Notes under the pieces: generated by a model
The model's database searches: none
What the model was told of the DNA's origin: nothing
Seen by the model: only the letters and a program-made list of their open reading frames with translations
Part shown: positions 45,793-54,425 of the stretch, one piece after another
How positions within the stretch are numbered: position 1 is the stretch's first letter
Layout: each line of letters starts with the position of its first letter
Translations under genes and position numbers: made by a program
DNA from: an uncultured Oscillospiraceae bacterium
Lineage (GTDB): Bacteria > Bacillota > Clostridia > Oscillospirales > Oscillospiraceae
Direction of reading: 5' to 3'
DNA length: 64,000 nt
NCBI GenBank assembly: GCA_947630375.1
Contig: CANRHH010000001.1
Location: 84,052 to 148,051 of the forward strand

Positions 45793-46445
45793 ATGCCCAG
45801 CCTCCTTACAACTGCGTTGATATAGATATGCGGGGTAACGACCGTATCCGGGTCCAGATCCCCGGCCTCCACGATCTCCTCCACTTCCGCGATGGTATAA
45901 GTCGCCGCCATCGCCATCAGGGGATTGAAATTTCGGGCCGTCTTGCTGTAGCAGAGATTTCCCAGGCTGTCTGCCCGTTTGGCGTGAATAAGCGCTGCAT
46001 CCGCATAGATCGCCCGTTCCAGCACATACTCTCTCCCTTGGAATATACGCCGCTCTTTTCCCTCTCCCAGCTCTGTGCCGGCGGAGGCCGGCGTATAGTA
46101 GGCGGGGATCCCCATCCCTGCGGCGCGGATCGACTCGGCCAGCGTGCCCTGCGGGACCAGCGTCACCTGGATCCTGCCGCAGTTGTAAGCCTCTATCGCC
46201 TCCGGGTTCCAGTTGTAATAACTGCCGATCAAGGCCTTGACCTGATGATTGGTCAGAAGCCTCCCCAGCCCCTGGTTGGGAGAGCCCAGATCATTGGAGA
46301 TGATCGTGAGTTCCTTTTTTCCCGAGGCCACCAGCGCGTCCACCAGGCTGTCCGGACAGCCCCTTAATCCGAAGCCTCCGATCATGATACGGTCCCCGTC
46401 CCGTATCCTGTCCACCGCTTCCTGGGCCGTCATCAATTTATCCAT
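45789..46445 (-). CDS. 3-oxoacid CoA-transferase subunit A
   Basis: 218 residues. RIMIGGFGLRGCPDSLVDAL near the N-terminus and GSPNQGLGRLL are typical of the A (AtoD/ScoA) subunit. First gene of the minus-strand catabolic operon, downstream of a promoter and an operator-like repeat shared with the divergent LysR gene. GGGAG lies 7 bases before the ATG. Confidence 0.92.
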   Translation of the reverse strand: MDKLMTAQEAVDRIRDGDRIMIGGFGLRGCPDSLVDALVASGKKELTIISNDLGSPNQGLGRLLTNHQVKALIGSYYNWNPEAIEAYNCGRIQVTLVPQGTLAESIRAAGMGIPAYYTPASAGTELGEGKERRIFQGREYVLERAIYADAALIHAKRADSLGNLCYSKTARNFNPLMAMAATYTIAEVEEIVEAGDLDPDTVVTPHIYINAVVRRLGI

Positions 46446-46498
46446 AGAAATTCTCCCTTTCTCTGGTAATGTTTCGGTTTGCTGTTGCTATGATTTTA

Positions 46499-46526
46499 TG
46501 ATAACATCCTGTAAATAAGTTGACAA
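46499..46526 (-). promoter_or_regulatory. promoter of the CoA-transferase operon
   Basis: Minus strand TTGTCA, 16-base spacer, TTATCA. One base separates the -35 box from the operator-like repeat at 46528. Confidence 0.55.
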
Positions 46527-46527
46527 A

Positions 46528-46553
46528 CCGATTTTTTTGTGCTTAATTATCGA
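46528..46553. promoter_or_regulatory. candidate LysR operator 2
   Basis: CCGATTT, 12 bases, TTATCGA: a 26-bp imperfect version of the TCGATAT-N12-ATATCGA repeat. It lies between the divergent LysR and CoA-transferase genes, 35 bp before the LysR start, so it could serve both activation of the operon and self-control. Confidence 0.6.
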
Positions 46554-46588
46554 TATAATTATTAATTCAAGAGAAGGGAGACCCGACT

Positions 46589-47500
46589 ATGAATATGGAA
46601 TCTATTGAGAGCTTCATCAGCATCGTGCGCTACCAGACCATTTCCGCCGCGGCCAAAGCTCTCTACGTATCTCAATCGACCATCAGTCACCGCATCCAGG
46701 TCCTGGAACAGGAGCTGGGCGTCACGCTCTTTGACCGGCAGCGAGGGTTTAAAAAGCTGGAACTGACAGATATGGGGCGCAAGTTTTACCCGCTGGCCAT
46801 GCAGTGGCTGGAGCTGCATTCCCGGATGTATGAGATCCATTCCGAAGACATTCTCGGCAAAGTCCGTATCGGCAGCATGGACAGCATCAACCAGTACCTT
46901 CTGCCCCCTATCATCTCCCAGATCCGGGATGAAGTCCCGGAGCTGCAGCTGGAATTTGTCTCTTATCATTCTCAGGAGATCTATTCCCGCATCAATTCCC
47001 AGCTGATCGACGTGGGCTTTGCCTTTTACCCCATCCGTTATGACATCATCGCCACCCCGGTCTTTTCAGAACCCATGGTCATGGTCAGTCCGCCGGGGAG
47101 CATCTATCCGCCGGGGGATATCCACCCCTCCCAGCTGATAAAGCGGGACCAGATCTTTTTTACCTGGGAGAGCAATATCGAACGCTGGAATCACGAATGG
47201 TGGGATGAACACGACCCGCCCTACGTGAAGGTGGACTCCTGCGGCCTGCTCATCACCTTCCTCACCAATCCCCGGCGCTGGGCCGTATGCCCCGTCTCTG
47301 TCGCCACGGCCCTCCGGGCCATGTATAACGTAGAGATCCACCGTTTCCAGACGCCTCCCCCCAACCGCATCTGTTATCTGCTGCGGCGGAAATATCCGCG
47401 CGGTGTAAATCCTCCCGCCGGGATCGACCGGTTCATCGATGTTTTTAACCGGCAGATCGCCAACCACCCCTGGCGGTATAATTGGGAGAAGGAAAGTTAA
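46589..47500 (+). CDS. LysR family transcriptional regulator
   Basis: 303 residues. An N-terminal winged helix (1-60) with SAAAKALYVSQSTISHRIQ and a C-terminal periplasmic-binding-like effector domain. Divergent from the CoA-transferase operon and followed by the flavin reductase gene, a placement typical of a local activator. The 26-bp repeats at three island promoters are the probable binding sites. The inducer is expected to be the substrate or an intermediate of this pathway. Confidence 0.92.
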   Translation: MNMESIESFISIVRYQTISAAAKALYVSQSTISHRIQVLEQELGVTLFDRQRGFKKLELTDMGRKFYPLAMQWLELHSRMYEIHSEDILGKVRIGSMDSINQYLLPPIISQIRDEVPELQLEFVSYHSQEIYSRINSQLIDVGFAFYPIRYDIIATPVFSEPMVMVSPPGSIYPPGDIHPSQLIKRDQIFFTWESNIERWNHEWWDEHDPPYVKVDSCGLLITFLTNPRRWAVCPVSVATALRAMYNVEIHRFQTPPPNRICYLLRRKYPRGVNPPAGIDRFIDVFNRQIANHPWRYNWEKES

Positions 47501-47514
47501 ATTTATTGATTTTC

Positions 47515-47540
47515 TCGATATTTCTTCTCAAATATATCGA
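47515..47540. promoter_or_regulatory. candidate LysR operator 3
   Basis: TCGATAT, 12 bases, ATATCGA: a perfect 7-bp inverted repeat, the best copy of the three. Its right end is 1 bp from the -35 box at 47542. Confidence 0.7.
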
Positions 47541-47541
47541 A

Positions 47542-47570
47542 TTGCATCCGCTTTTTCCCCGTGTTATACT
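47542..47570 (+). promoter_or_regulatory. promoter of the flavin reductase gene
   Basis: TTGCAT, 17-base spacer, TATACT; 48 bases before the start codon. Confidence 0.6.
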
Positions 47571-47618
47571 ATTTGTAAACACCGGACTGTATCTGAACGG
47601 CCGAAAGGAGAGAGCGGA

Positions 47619-49637
47619 ATGCCTATGCCTGTTCCTGACAGTACCTATGCCCCCCTGTTTACGCCTTTTAAAATCGGCGAGCTGGAAATCCCCAACCGGA
47701 TCATTCTCTGCGCCATGGGGGGAACTGCACCCATAGAGGACCATGCTTTCAACCCCCGCTGCGTCCCCTTTTTCATGAACTGCGCCAAAAGCGGCGTCGG
47801 GCTGATCATTCCCGGCCTCTCCATTCTGACGGACAAGTGGGGCCGCCCGGGGTGGCTGGATGAAGCGGCCGATGTATTTCGCGGCCCGCTGAAGGATTTT
47901 ATGGACCGGCTCCACGGCGAAACCGGCACCAAGTTTATCCTGCAGCTGGGTGCGGGCATGGGCCGGGGATTGAGGGCCAATTTTGGCGTTACGCTGCCTT
48001 ATTTTGATTATCACCGGGCTATGGTGGCCCCCAGCGACGGCATGCCCAACGTGTTCGCTCCGGAGATGAAGCACCGGGCGCTGACCCGGGAGGAGATCCG
48101 CAAGCTGGTGGATGTGATGGTCAACAGCGCGGAGCTGGCCCGGGAGGCCGGCTGCGACGGGGTGGAGATCCACGCCATCCATGAAGGGTATCTGCTGGAC
48201 CAGTTTGCCATGTCCAATTTCAACCACCGCACCGACGAGTACGGCGGCAGTCTGGAAAATCGCCTGCGGATCTCCACCGACATGATCCGGGGCATTAAAG
48301 CGCGCTGCGGGAAAGACTACCCTGTTCTTATGCGCTACAGCGTTGCCAGCAAGACCGCGGGCTTTAACAAGAGCGTTCTTCCCGGCCAGGACTACACGGA
48401 GTTTGGCCGCAGCCTGGAGGAGAGCATCTCGGTGGTCCGGCTCCTGGAGAAGGCCGGCATCGATGCGCTGGATACCGACAACGGCACCTACGACTCCTGG
48501 CACTGGGCCCATCCGCCCACCTATATGCCGGAGGGCTGTAATCTGCCGGAGGCCGCTTATATCAAAAACTTTACCAAGGTACCGGTTTTTGTCTCCGGAA
48601 AGATGGGCGACCCGGACCTGGCCCTGCGGGCCGTTGTCAGCGGCGCGGTGGACGCGGTGGCCATGGCGCGTCCCATGCTGGCCGATCCCCAGTGGGCAGA
48701 AAAGGTCCGTCAGGGGCGGGTCCAGGACATCCGCCCCTGCATTGGGTGCCACAACGGCTGCTTTGGCCGGCTGACACGGGGGCTGAATGTGTCATGCGCT
48801 CTGAACCCCAGCAGCCTCCAGGAGGAAAAGTATGCGCTGAAGCCTGCGCAGACGAAAAAGAAGGTCCTGGTGGCCGGCGGCGGTATAGGCGGTATGGAGG
48901 CCGCCAGACTTTGCGCGCTGCGGGGTCTGGACGTGGCGCTGTATGAGGCCACAGGCCATTTGGGCGGCGCTTTCCGCGCCGCCGCGGCGCCGGATTTTAA
49001 AAAAGACGACAAAAAGCTGCTGGCCTGGTATGCCCGGCAGCTGGATATGCTGGGCATACCCGTCCACCTGAACTGCCCCGTTACGCAGGAATTGGTGGAG
49101 AGAGAAAAGCCCGACCTGGTCATTGCCGCTACGGGAGCCAGCCCGAAGCGGCTCCCCATCCCCGGTATTCACCGGCCGCACGTCTGTGAGGCCAAGGAAT
49201 TTCTGCTGGAGGACCGGGCCCTGGGGAGCCGGGTCGTTGTGATCGGCGGCGGCCTTACCGGCTGTGAGGTGGCCAACGCCATCGCGGAGCAGGGCAAAGA
49301 AGTCTCCCTGGTGGAAATGCAGACCGATATCCTGCAGGTCCCGGATCTGTGCCGGGTCAATTCCAATATGCTGCGGGACATGCTGCGTTTCAACCGGGTA
49401 GCGCTCTACTGCGGCGCGCTGGTGCGGGAGATCGGAGAGGACTGGGTCCTGCTGGAGCAGCAGGGCGCAGAGAAGCGTCTGGCGGCGGACAGTGTCGTTC
49501 TGGCCGCCGGCTATACGCCTCAGCCTTTGGAGCTTTCTCTGTCCGGCATCCCCGTCTACCAGGTGGGTGACTGCGTCGAGGTGAGCAACCTGCTGGGCGC
49601 CGTCTGGGCCGCGAACGACGTAGTTTTAAATCTCTGA
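47619..49637 (+). CDS. 2-enoate-reductase-like flavoprotein (OYE barrel, Fe-S, FAD domains)
   Basis: 672 residues from the ATG at 47619 (AAAGGAG 8 bases upstream). Residues 1-340 form an old-yellow-enzyme barrel with FMN; the HAIHEGYLLDQF motif is present. CIGCHNGCF plus a later Cys (NVSC) binds a 4Fe-4S cluster near residues 372-392. The C-terminal half has two dinucleotide folds, VAGGGIGGMEAAR and VIGGGLTGCEVA. This is the plan of clostridial 2-enoate and 2,4-dienoyl-CoA reductases, which reduce an activated C=C bond with NAD(P)H. Substrate unknown; first gene of the third LysR-linked unit. Confidence 0.9.
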   Translation: MPMPVPDSTYAPLFTPFKIGELEIPNRIILCAMGGTAPIEDHAFNPRCVPFFMNCAKSGVGLIIPGLSILTDKWGRPGWLDEAADVFRGPLKDFMDRLHGETGTKFILQLGAGMGRGLRANFGVTLPYFDYHRAMVAPSDGMPNVFAPEMKHRALTREEIRKLVDVMVNSAELAREAGCDGVEIHAIHEGYLLDQFAMSNFNHRTDEYGGSLENRLRISTDMIRGIKARCGKDYPVLMRYSVASKTAGFNKSVLPGQDYTEFGRSLEESISVVRLLEKAGIDALDTDNGTYDSWHWAHPPTYMPEGCNLPEAAYIKNFTKVPVFVSGKMGDPDLALRAVVSGAVDAVAMARPMLADPQWAEKVRQGRVQDIRPCIGCHNGCFGRLTRGLNVSCALNPSSLQEEKYALKPAQTKKKVLVAGGGIGGMEAARLCALRGLDVALYEATGHLGGAFRAAAAPDFKKDDKKLLAWYARQLDMLGIPVHLNCPVTQELVEREKPDLVIAATGASPKRLPIPGIHRPHVCEAKEFLLEDRALGSRVVVIGGGLTGCEVANAIAEQGKEVSLVEMQTDILQVPDLCRVNSNMLRDMLRFNRVALYCGALVREIGEDWVLLEQQGAEKRLAADSVVLAAGYTPQPLELSLSGIPVYQVGDCVEVSNLLGAVWAANDVVLNL

Positions 49638-49651
49638 CCCTCTTTGCGCAA

Positions 49652-49678
49652 AAAATCCGCCGTGGATACGGCGGATTT
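49652..49678 (+). terminator. weak hairpin after the flavin reductase gene
   Basis: AAATCCGCCG-TGGATA-CGGCGGATTT followed by CGATTTC; the T run is poor, so readthrough into the MATE gene is likely. Confidence 0.4.
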
Positions 49679-49716
49679 CGATTTCATCATTTTATCCATA
49701 AAGGAGGAGAGATCCG

Positions 49717-51096
49717 TTGACGCCGGCAAAAGAAAATGACTTCTCTCGCGGAGAGATCTGGCGCGTCATTATGCGAATGGCCGTCCCCATGATGCTGGCA
49801 GAGCTCGTCAATGTGCTCTACAGCGTGGTGGACCGCATGTATATCGGGCATATGGCCGGGATCGGTGACCTGGCTCTGACCGGGCTGGGCATTACCACGC
49901 CCATCGTCTCCCTGGTGACGGCTTTCGCAAGTCTGTGCGGCACCGGCGGCGGTCCCCTCTGTTCCATATACCGGGGCAAGGGAGACACCGTCCAGGCAGA
50001 AAAGATCATGGGCAACACCCTGACGATGATACTGGGCATCGGTCTGACCCTTACCGTAGGGCTGCTTTTGTTTATGGAGCCGGTCCTCTACGCCTTTGGG
50101 GCCAGTCAGGCCACCTTTCCTTACGCCTATACCTATGGGATGATCTATGTCTGCGGAACCGTGTTCGCTATGATAAGCCTGGGCATGAATTACTTCATCA
50201 ATGCCCAGGGCTTTGCCAAGATCGGCATGTTGACCGTGACCGTGAGCGCGGTCGTCAATATCATACTCGATCCGATCTTTATCTTCGTTTTTAAGATGGG
50301 GATCGCCGGAGCCGCCATTGCTACCGTAATTGCCCAGGGCTGTTCGGCTGTCTGGGTGATGCGTTTTCTGCTGGGGAAACGGTCCCTGCTGAAGCTGCGC
50401 CTGGCAAATATGCGTCTGGAGATAGCCACTGCCGCAAAGATCCTGTCCTTAGGTCTCTCCGGCTTTGTCATGAAGGCCACCACAGGGCTGGTCCAGATCC
50501 TCTACAATGTGCAGCTTCGCCGTTATGGCGGGGACAGCTTCATCGGCAGCATGACGATCGTCAATTCTATCCGGGATGTACTGTTTATGACATTCCACGG
50601 CCTTACAAACGGCTGCCAGCCTGTGATCGGCTATAATTACGGGGCCAAAGCTTATGACCGGGTCCGCGGCGCCATCCGCTTCACCACTCTGGCCTGCGGC
50701 CTGTATGCCTTCGTCTGCTGGGTGATCGTTCTGCTTATTCCCGGCCCCCTCACCAGAATATTCAACGGAGAAGAAGAGCTTTTGCGCATATGCATCCCGG
50801 CCATTCGGATCTTCTTCAGCGGCTTTGTGTTCAAGGCGTGCCAGATGGTGGGACAATGTGTCTTTGTGGCTCTGGGCCGTTCCGGCAAGGCCATCTTCTT
50901 CTCCCTGCTTCGCAAGATCATCATCGTCGTTCCTCTGCTGTATCTGCTGCCGGTCATTCCCGGCCTGGGCGCCTTTGGCGTTTTCTGGTCTGAACCCGCT
51001 GCGGACTTTATATGCAGCATTGCCTGCTACACCACCATGTACTTCACGGTCTACAAGGCTATGGACCGGGAGCACTCGTCCGGGATCCTGTCCTGA
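49717..51096 (+). CDS. MATE family efflux transporter
   Basis: 459 residues from a TTG start with AAGGAGG 9 bases upstream. Twelve membrane helices in two halves; PMMLAELVNVLYSVVDRMYIG and the matching second-half region GLTNGCQPVIGYNYGAK are typical of the MATE/NorM-DinF fold. It would expel a cationic or toxic compound with Na+ or H+. Its position inside the catabolic island suggests export of a toxic substrate or product, but this is inference. Confidence 0.9.
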   Translation: MTPAKENDFSRGEIWRVIMRMAVPMMLAELVNVLYSVVDRMYIGHMAGIGDLALTGLGITTPIVSLVTAFASLCGTGGGPLCSIYRGKGDTVQAEKIMGNTLTMILGIGLTLTVGLLLFMEPVLYAFGASQATFPYAYTYGMIYVCGTVFAMISLGMNYFINAQGFAKIGMLTVTVSAVVNIILDPIFIFVFKMGIAGAAIATVIAQGCSAVWVMRFLLGKRSLLKLRLANMRLEIATAAKILSLGLSGFVMKATTGLVQILYNVQLRRYGGDSFIGSMTIVNSIRDVLFMTFHGLTNGCQPVIGYNYGAKAYDRVRGAIRFTTLACGLYAFVCWVIVLLIPGPLTRIFNGEEELLRICIPAIRIFFSGFVFKACQMVGQCVFVALGRSGKAIFFSLLRKIIIVVPLLYLLPVIPGLGAFGVFWSEPAADFICSIACYTTMYFTVYKAMDREHSSGILS

Positions 51097-51132
51097 AAAG
51101 GGGATGGGAAATTTTATGAAAGGCGGCGCATC

Positions 51133-52014
51133 ATGGAGAAGCTTGAAAAGGAGCGGCTGAAACAGGCTGTCAAGGAAGTATGGATCCGCTCTTTGGTCTG
51201 TATTCCCCCGGATGTTCTCCGGGCGCTGGAGGAGGCCCGGGCCGCGGAGAGCAGCCCGCGGGCGCAGAAATACCTGGACATCCTGCTGGAAAACGCCCGC
51301 TGTGCCAAGGAGAAGAACTGCTTCATCTGTCAGGACAGCGGTCTGCCCGGTTTCTTTCTGCGGTGCTCCCTCGGTTTTCCTTATGACGGGAGCCTGCGAG
51401 AGGCCTTTGACGAAGCGCTGCGGGAGTTGACGGCCGGTGAATTTCCCATGCGCCCCATGGCGGTCGATCCTCTCACCCGGGAGGACCGCTGCGACAACAC
51501 GGGGGTCAATGTGCCGGTGCTCCATATAGAGCTGGAGCCGGGGCTGGATTATATGGAGATCACAGCGGTGCCCAAGGGGGCGGGCTCCGGCTTCTGGGGA
51601 AGCCTGTGTTTTCTGCCGCCTTCAGCCGGAGCGTCCGGCGTGAAAAAATTTGTTGTGGATACCGTGCTCCGGGCCGGTTCAAACCCCTGCCCCCCGCTTA
51701 TCGTAGGCGTCGGCATCGGCGGGACGATGGAGGAGACCGCCCGCCTGGCGACGGTCGCCGCCTCCCGCCCCCTGGATCAGCCCCAGCCCAGGTCCGATCT
51801 GGCCGCCCTGGAGCAGGAGCTGAAGGAGGCTCTCAATTTGAGCGGGATCGGGCCCATGGGCGCCGGGGGGGACACCAGTGTACTGGCTGTGCACATTGCC
51901 TGTTCCGCTGCCCACAAGCCCTGGCTGCCGGTGGCTGTGAATATCAACTGCTGGCCGGGCCGCCGGGCGGTCTGCCGCCTCTATGCCGATGGCCGCATAG
52001 AACATCTGGAATGA
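51133..52014 (+). CDS. class I fumarase / L(+)-tartrate dehydratase, alpha subunit
   Basis: 293 residues. CQDSGLPGFF, ED(R)CDNTGVNVP and NPCPPLIVGVGIGG are the conserved segments of the N-terminal half of 4Fe-4S fumarases. With the beta subunit at 52029 it would hydrate fumarate or a related unsaturated diacid. The Cys in CQDSG and SNPCPP are cluster-ligand candidates. It follows the MATE gene by 36 bp. Confidence 0.88.
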   Translation: MEKLEKERLKQAVKEVWIRSLVCIPPDVLRALEEARAAESSPRAQKYLDILLENARCAKEKNCFICQDSGLPGFFLRCSLGFPYDGSLREAFDEALRELTAGEFPMRPMAVDPLTREDRCDNTGVNVPVLHIELEPGLDYMEITAVPKGAGSGFWGSLCFLPPSAGASGVKKFVVDTVLRAGSNPCPPLIVGVGIGGTMEETARLATVAASRPLDQPQPRSDLAALEQELKEALNLSGIGPMGAGGDTSVLAVHIACSAAHKPWLPVAVNINCWPGRRAVCRLYADGRIEHLE

Positions 52015-52028
52015 CAGGAGTTGTAACG

Positions 52029-52643
52029 ATGGCCCAATATCACCTGAACACGCCTCTGACCGGGGAGGAGATCGCCGCCCTGCGGTTAGACGACATAGTT
52101 TATCTCTCCGGAGATCTCTATGTGATGATGTATCCGGCGCATTTTACCCGGATCATGGATATGAAGCGCCGCGGGGAAGCCCCGCCCATGGATCTTCAGG
52201 GCGCGGCTATTTATCACACCGGCACCGTTTTCCGCCGGTTGGAGGGCGGCGGCTATGACTTCCGTGGGATCGGCGCCACCACCAGCTCCAAGTTCAACGA
52301 ATATACGCCCGCCTTTATTCAGGCCGCCGGGATCCGGGCTATCATCGGCAAGGGCGGTATGGACCAGCCCAGCCTGGAGGCCATGCGGAAGTGGGGATGC
52401 GTCTATCTGGCCGTGGCGGGCGGCTGTTCCGCCCTCTATACGGAAAAGGTGGAGACCATTGTCCAGGAGTATTGGCCTCAAAAAAGCTGGGCCGACAACA
52501 TGCTCCGCCTCCGGGTCAGAGACTATGGGCCTCTCTTTGTATCCATGGACGCCCATGGCGGCAGCCTGTACAGCGTAGATCCTCTTCAGGAAAGCAAGCG
52601 GCGGGAAGCTGTATATGCCCGGCTGGGTCTGCCGATCCCCTGA
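52029..52643 (+). CDS. class I fumarase / L(+)-tartrate dehydratase, beta subunit
   Basis: 204 residues from the ATG at 52029 (AGGAG 8 bases upstream); the longer open frame is spurious. LNTPLTGEEIAALRLDDIVYLSG and IGATTSSKFNEY, GIRAIIGKGGM and AGGCSALY are typical of the FumA C-terminal domain. Forms the active dehydratase with the alpha subunit, 14 bp upstream. Last gene of the island. Confidence 0.88.
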   Translation: MAQYHLNTPLTGEEIAALRLDDIVYLSGDLYVMMYPAHFTRIMDMKRRGEAPPMDLQGAAIYHTGTVFRRLEGGGYDFRGIGATTSSKFNEYTPAFIQAAGIRAIIGKGGMDQPSLEAMRKWGCVYLAVAGGCSALYTEKVETIVQEYWPQKSWADNMLRLRVRDYGPLFVSMDAHGGSLYSVDPLQESKRREAVYARLGLPIP

Positions 52644-52691
52644 CCCCCTGCGCTATTGCCGCCCTGAGAAAAGCCCCGCAGAACAGAGAAA

Positions 52692-52735
52692 GAAAAAACG
52701 GCCAGGGCCGGGGAGAGATCCCCGGCCCTGGCCGT
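52692..52735 (-). terminator. strong GC-rich terminator
   Basis: Perfect hairpin ACGGCCAGGGCCGGGGA / TCCCCGGCCCTGGCCGT with a TTTTTTC run on the minus strand; stops the minus-strand gene and probably also the fumarase gene. Confidence 0.85.
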
Positions 52736-52753
52736 TATATGATTAGGTAAAGA

Positions 52754-53434
52754 TCACGCCTGGCAGACCAGCTCCCGCAGCTGCTCATAGCTGTAGCTGC
52801 TGCCGCTGACCGAGCGGACCTGCCCCTCTCCGGCTTCAGACAGCACCGAGTAGCGGCCGCAGGAGAGCACATAGGCCCCCGCCGGCAGCCCGGCCTTTTC
52901 CGAGGCCGGGTTCAGCAGCAGCACCGCGTCCTCCCCTTCCCGGGGGAGGGGCACTCCGTCGGTGACCACCCGGTAGAAGCCCTCGCCTCCGCCGCTGTCC
53001 TTCCCGTACAGGGCGCCGAAATCCTCCGCCGAGGCGTAGCCGCCCTGGAAATACACCGGGACCAGGGTCCCCGCTTCCAGAGTCCCCTTGTAGCAGTCCT
53101 GCACCAAGACGTTGGCCTGGGTCCAGGCCTGCCCGCCGGAAAAGGTGTAATACACCTCCTGCACCCGGCCCCGGAGCACCAGCGCCGAAGCCTCCACCGC
53201 GCCGGAGGCGTCCTCCGGGGCGGCCAGGCCGGAGCTGAAGTGCTTCTCTCCCAAATTGGGGGAGGCGGCAATGCAGTCCGGATTATAGATGAAATTGGGC
53301 AGGGCCGGTTCCCCGGCGGCATTGGGTTCCGCCGGGCCGTAGGCCAGCGCCTCCACGCGGAAGCAGGCCCAGGAGCCCAGCAGGACCGCTAAGATCAGAA
53401 AGATCCCCGTACAGACAAACGCCTTTTCCCGCAT
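52754..53434 (-). CDS. hypothetical membrane-anchored exported protein
   Basis: 226 residues with an N-terminal membrane helix (about 5-27) and an extracytoplasmic domain. A beta-rich core (VLRGRVQEVYYTFSG ... QANVLVQDCYKGTLEAGTLVPVYFQGGY) resembles OB-like surface domains, but I cannot place it. AAGGGGG is 8 bases before the ATG. Single gene; function unknown. Confidence 0.7.
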   Translation of the reverse strand: MREKAFVCTGIFLILAVLLGSWACFRVEALAYGPAEPNAAGEPALPNFIYNPDCIAASPNLGEKHFSSGLAAPEDASGAVEASALVLRGRVQEVYYTFSGGQAWTQANVLVQDCYKGTLEAGTLVPVYFQGGYASAEDFGALYGKDSGGGEGFYRVVTDGVPLPREGEDAVLLLNPASEKAGLPAGAYVLSCGRYSVLSEAGEGQVRSVSGSSYSYEQLRELVCQA

Positions 53435-53582
53435 CGAGTTCGCCCCCTTTAAAGCATTTTTAAGTGAAAGGTGTTTTCACTTATATAAACGCTTTTTAGG
53501 GGGCAAAAGTTTCACAAAAACGGCGAATTTTTTATTTTTGTAGATTCTATACAAAAAGTGTAGGAAATATTTAGGCGTTCTG

Positions 53583-54416
53583 TCAGGGTTTTTGCCCCGC
53601 TGAAGCCTTCAGCTCCGCCAGGAACGCATAGGGCACATGGGCCCCGCCCAGAGAGATCTGGGGCTTGACTGCCCCGTGAAAGTCGCTGCCGCCAGTTTTC
53701 ACCAGGCCGTACTCCCCCGCCAGGCGCTCCAGATAGGCGGTCTGCTCCGGGCCATAGCCGGAGTAACGGCACTCCATGCCCTTGAGCCCCTGGTCCAGGC
53801 AATGCTCGATCAGCTCCCGGAGTCCCCCGTCGTCCAGACGGTACTGGAAGGGGTGGGCCAGTACCGGCTGGCCCCCGGCCTGCCGGATGATCTCGATGGC
53901 CCGCTCGATGGGGAGGATAGTCCGGGGCAGATAGTATTTCCGCCCCTTCTCCACATAGCGGTCAAAGGCGTCCTGCATGTTCTCCGCCAGGCCCAGCTCC
54001 ACCAGCAGCTCGGCAAAATGGGGCCGGCCGATCACCGCGCCGAAGCGGCGGCGCATCTGGTCATAGTCCACCGGCAGCCCGTCCGCCGCCATCAGCTCCG
54101 CCATTTTCCGGTTCCGCTGGTCCCGGTCCCGGACCAGCCAGTCCGACACGGCTTTCAGGCTCTCCGCCTCCGGGTCGATATAATAGCCCAGGATGTGCAC
54201 CGCCCGGCCGAACTTGGTGCTGATCTCGATGCCGGGCACCACCTCTATCCCCAGCGCCGCCCCGGCCCGGGCGGCCTCGGCGTAGCCGGCGGCGGTGTCG
54301 TGGTCGGTGACGGCCACGGCGGCCAGGCCCAGCTCCCGGGCCAGCTCCACCGCCTGGGCAGGGGTATAGGTCCCGTCGGAGGCGGTGGTATGGAGATGCA
54401 GGTCTATCTCTCTCAT
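53583..54416 (-). CDS. PHP-domain phosphoesterase
   Basis: 277 residues. PHP motifs in order: DLHLHTTASDGTY, VTDHDT, GIEISTKF, LAHPFQY, and SDFHG near the end. This is the family of 3',5'-nucleoside bisphosphate phosphatase/RNase AM proteins, which act on RNA 5' ends or pAp-type nucleotides. It follows gatD by 9 bp and is probably co-transcribed with murT-gatD. Confidence 0.88.
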   Translation of the reverse strand: MREIDLHLHTTASDGTYTPAQAVELARELGLAAVAVTDHDTAAGYAEAARAGAALGIEVVPGIEISTKFGRAVHILGYYIDPEAESLKAVSDWLVRDRDQRNRKMAELMAADGLPVDYDQMRRRFGAVIGRPHFAELLVELGLAENMQDAFDRYVEKGRKYYLPRTILPIERAIEIIRQAGGQPVLAHPFQYRLDDGGLRELIEHCLDQGLKGMECRYSGYGPEQTAYLERLAGEYGLVKTGGSDFHGAVKPQISLGGAHVPYAFLAELKASAGQKP

Positions 54417-54425
54417 GGGCCCTCC

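Noticed and set aside
51606-52028. Extended open frame upstream of the fumarase beta subunit
   Set aside because: It overlaps the alpha subunit out of frame; the ribosome site and family N-terminus support 52029.
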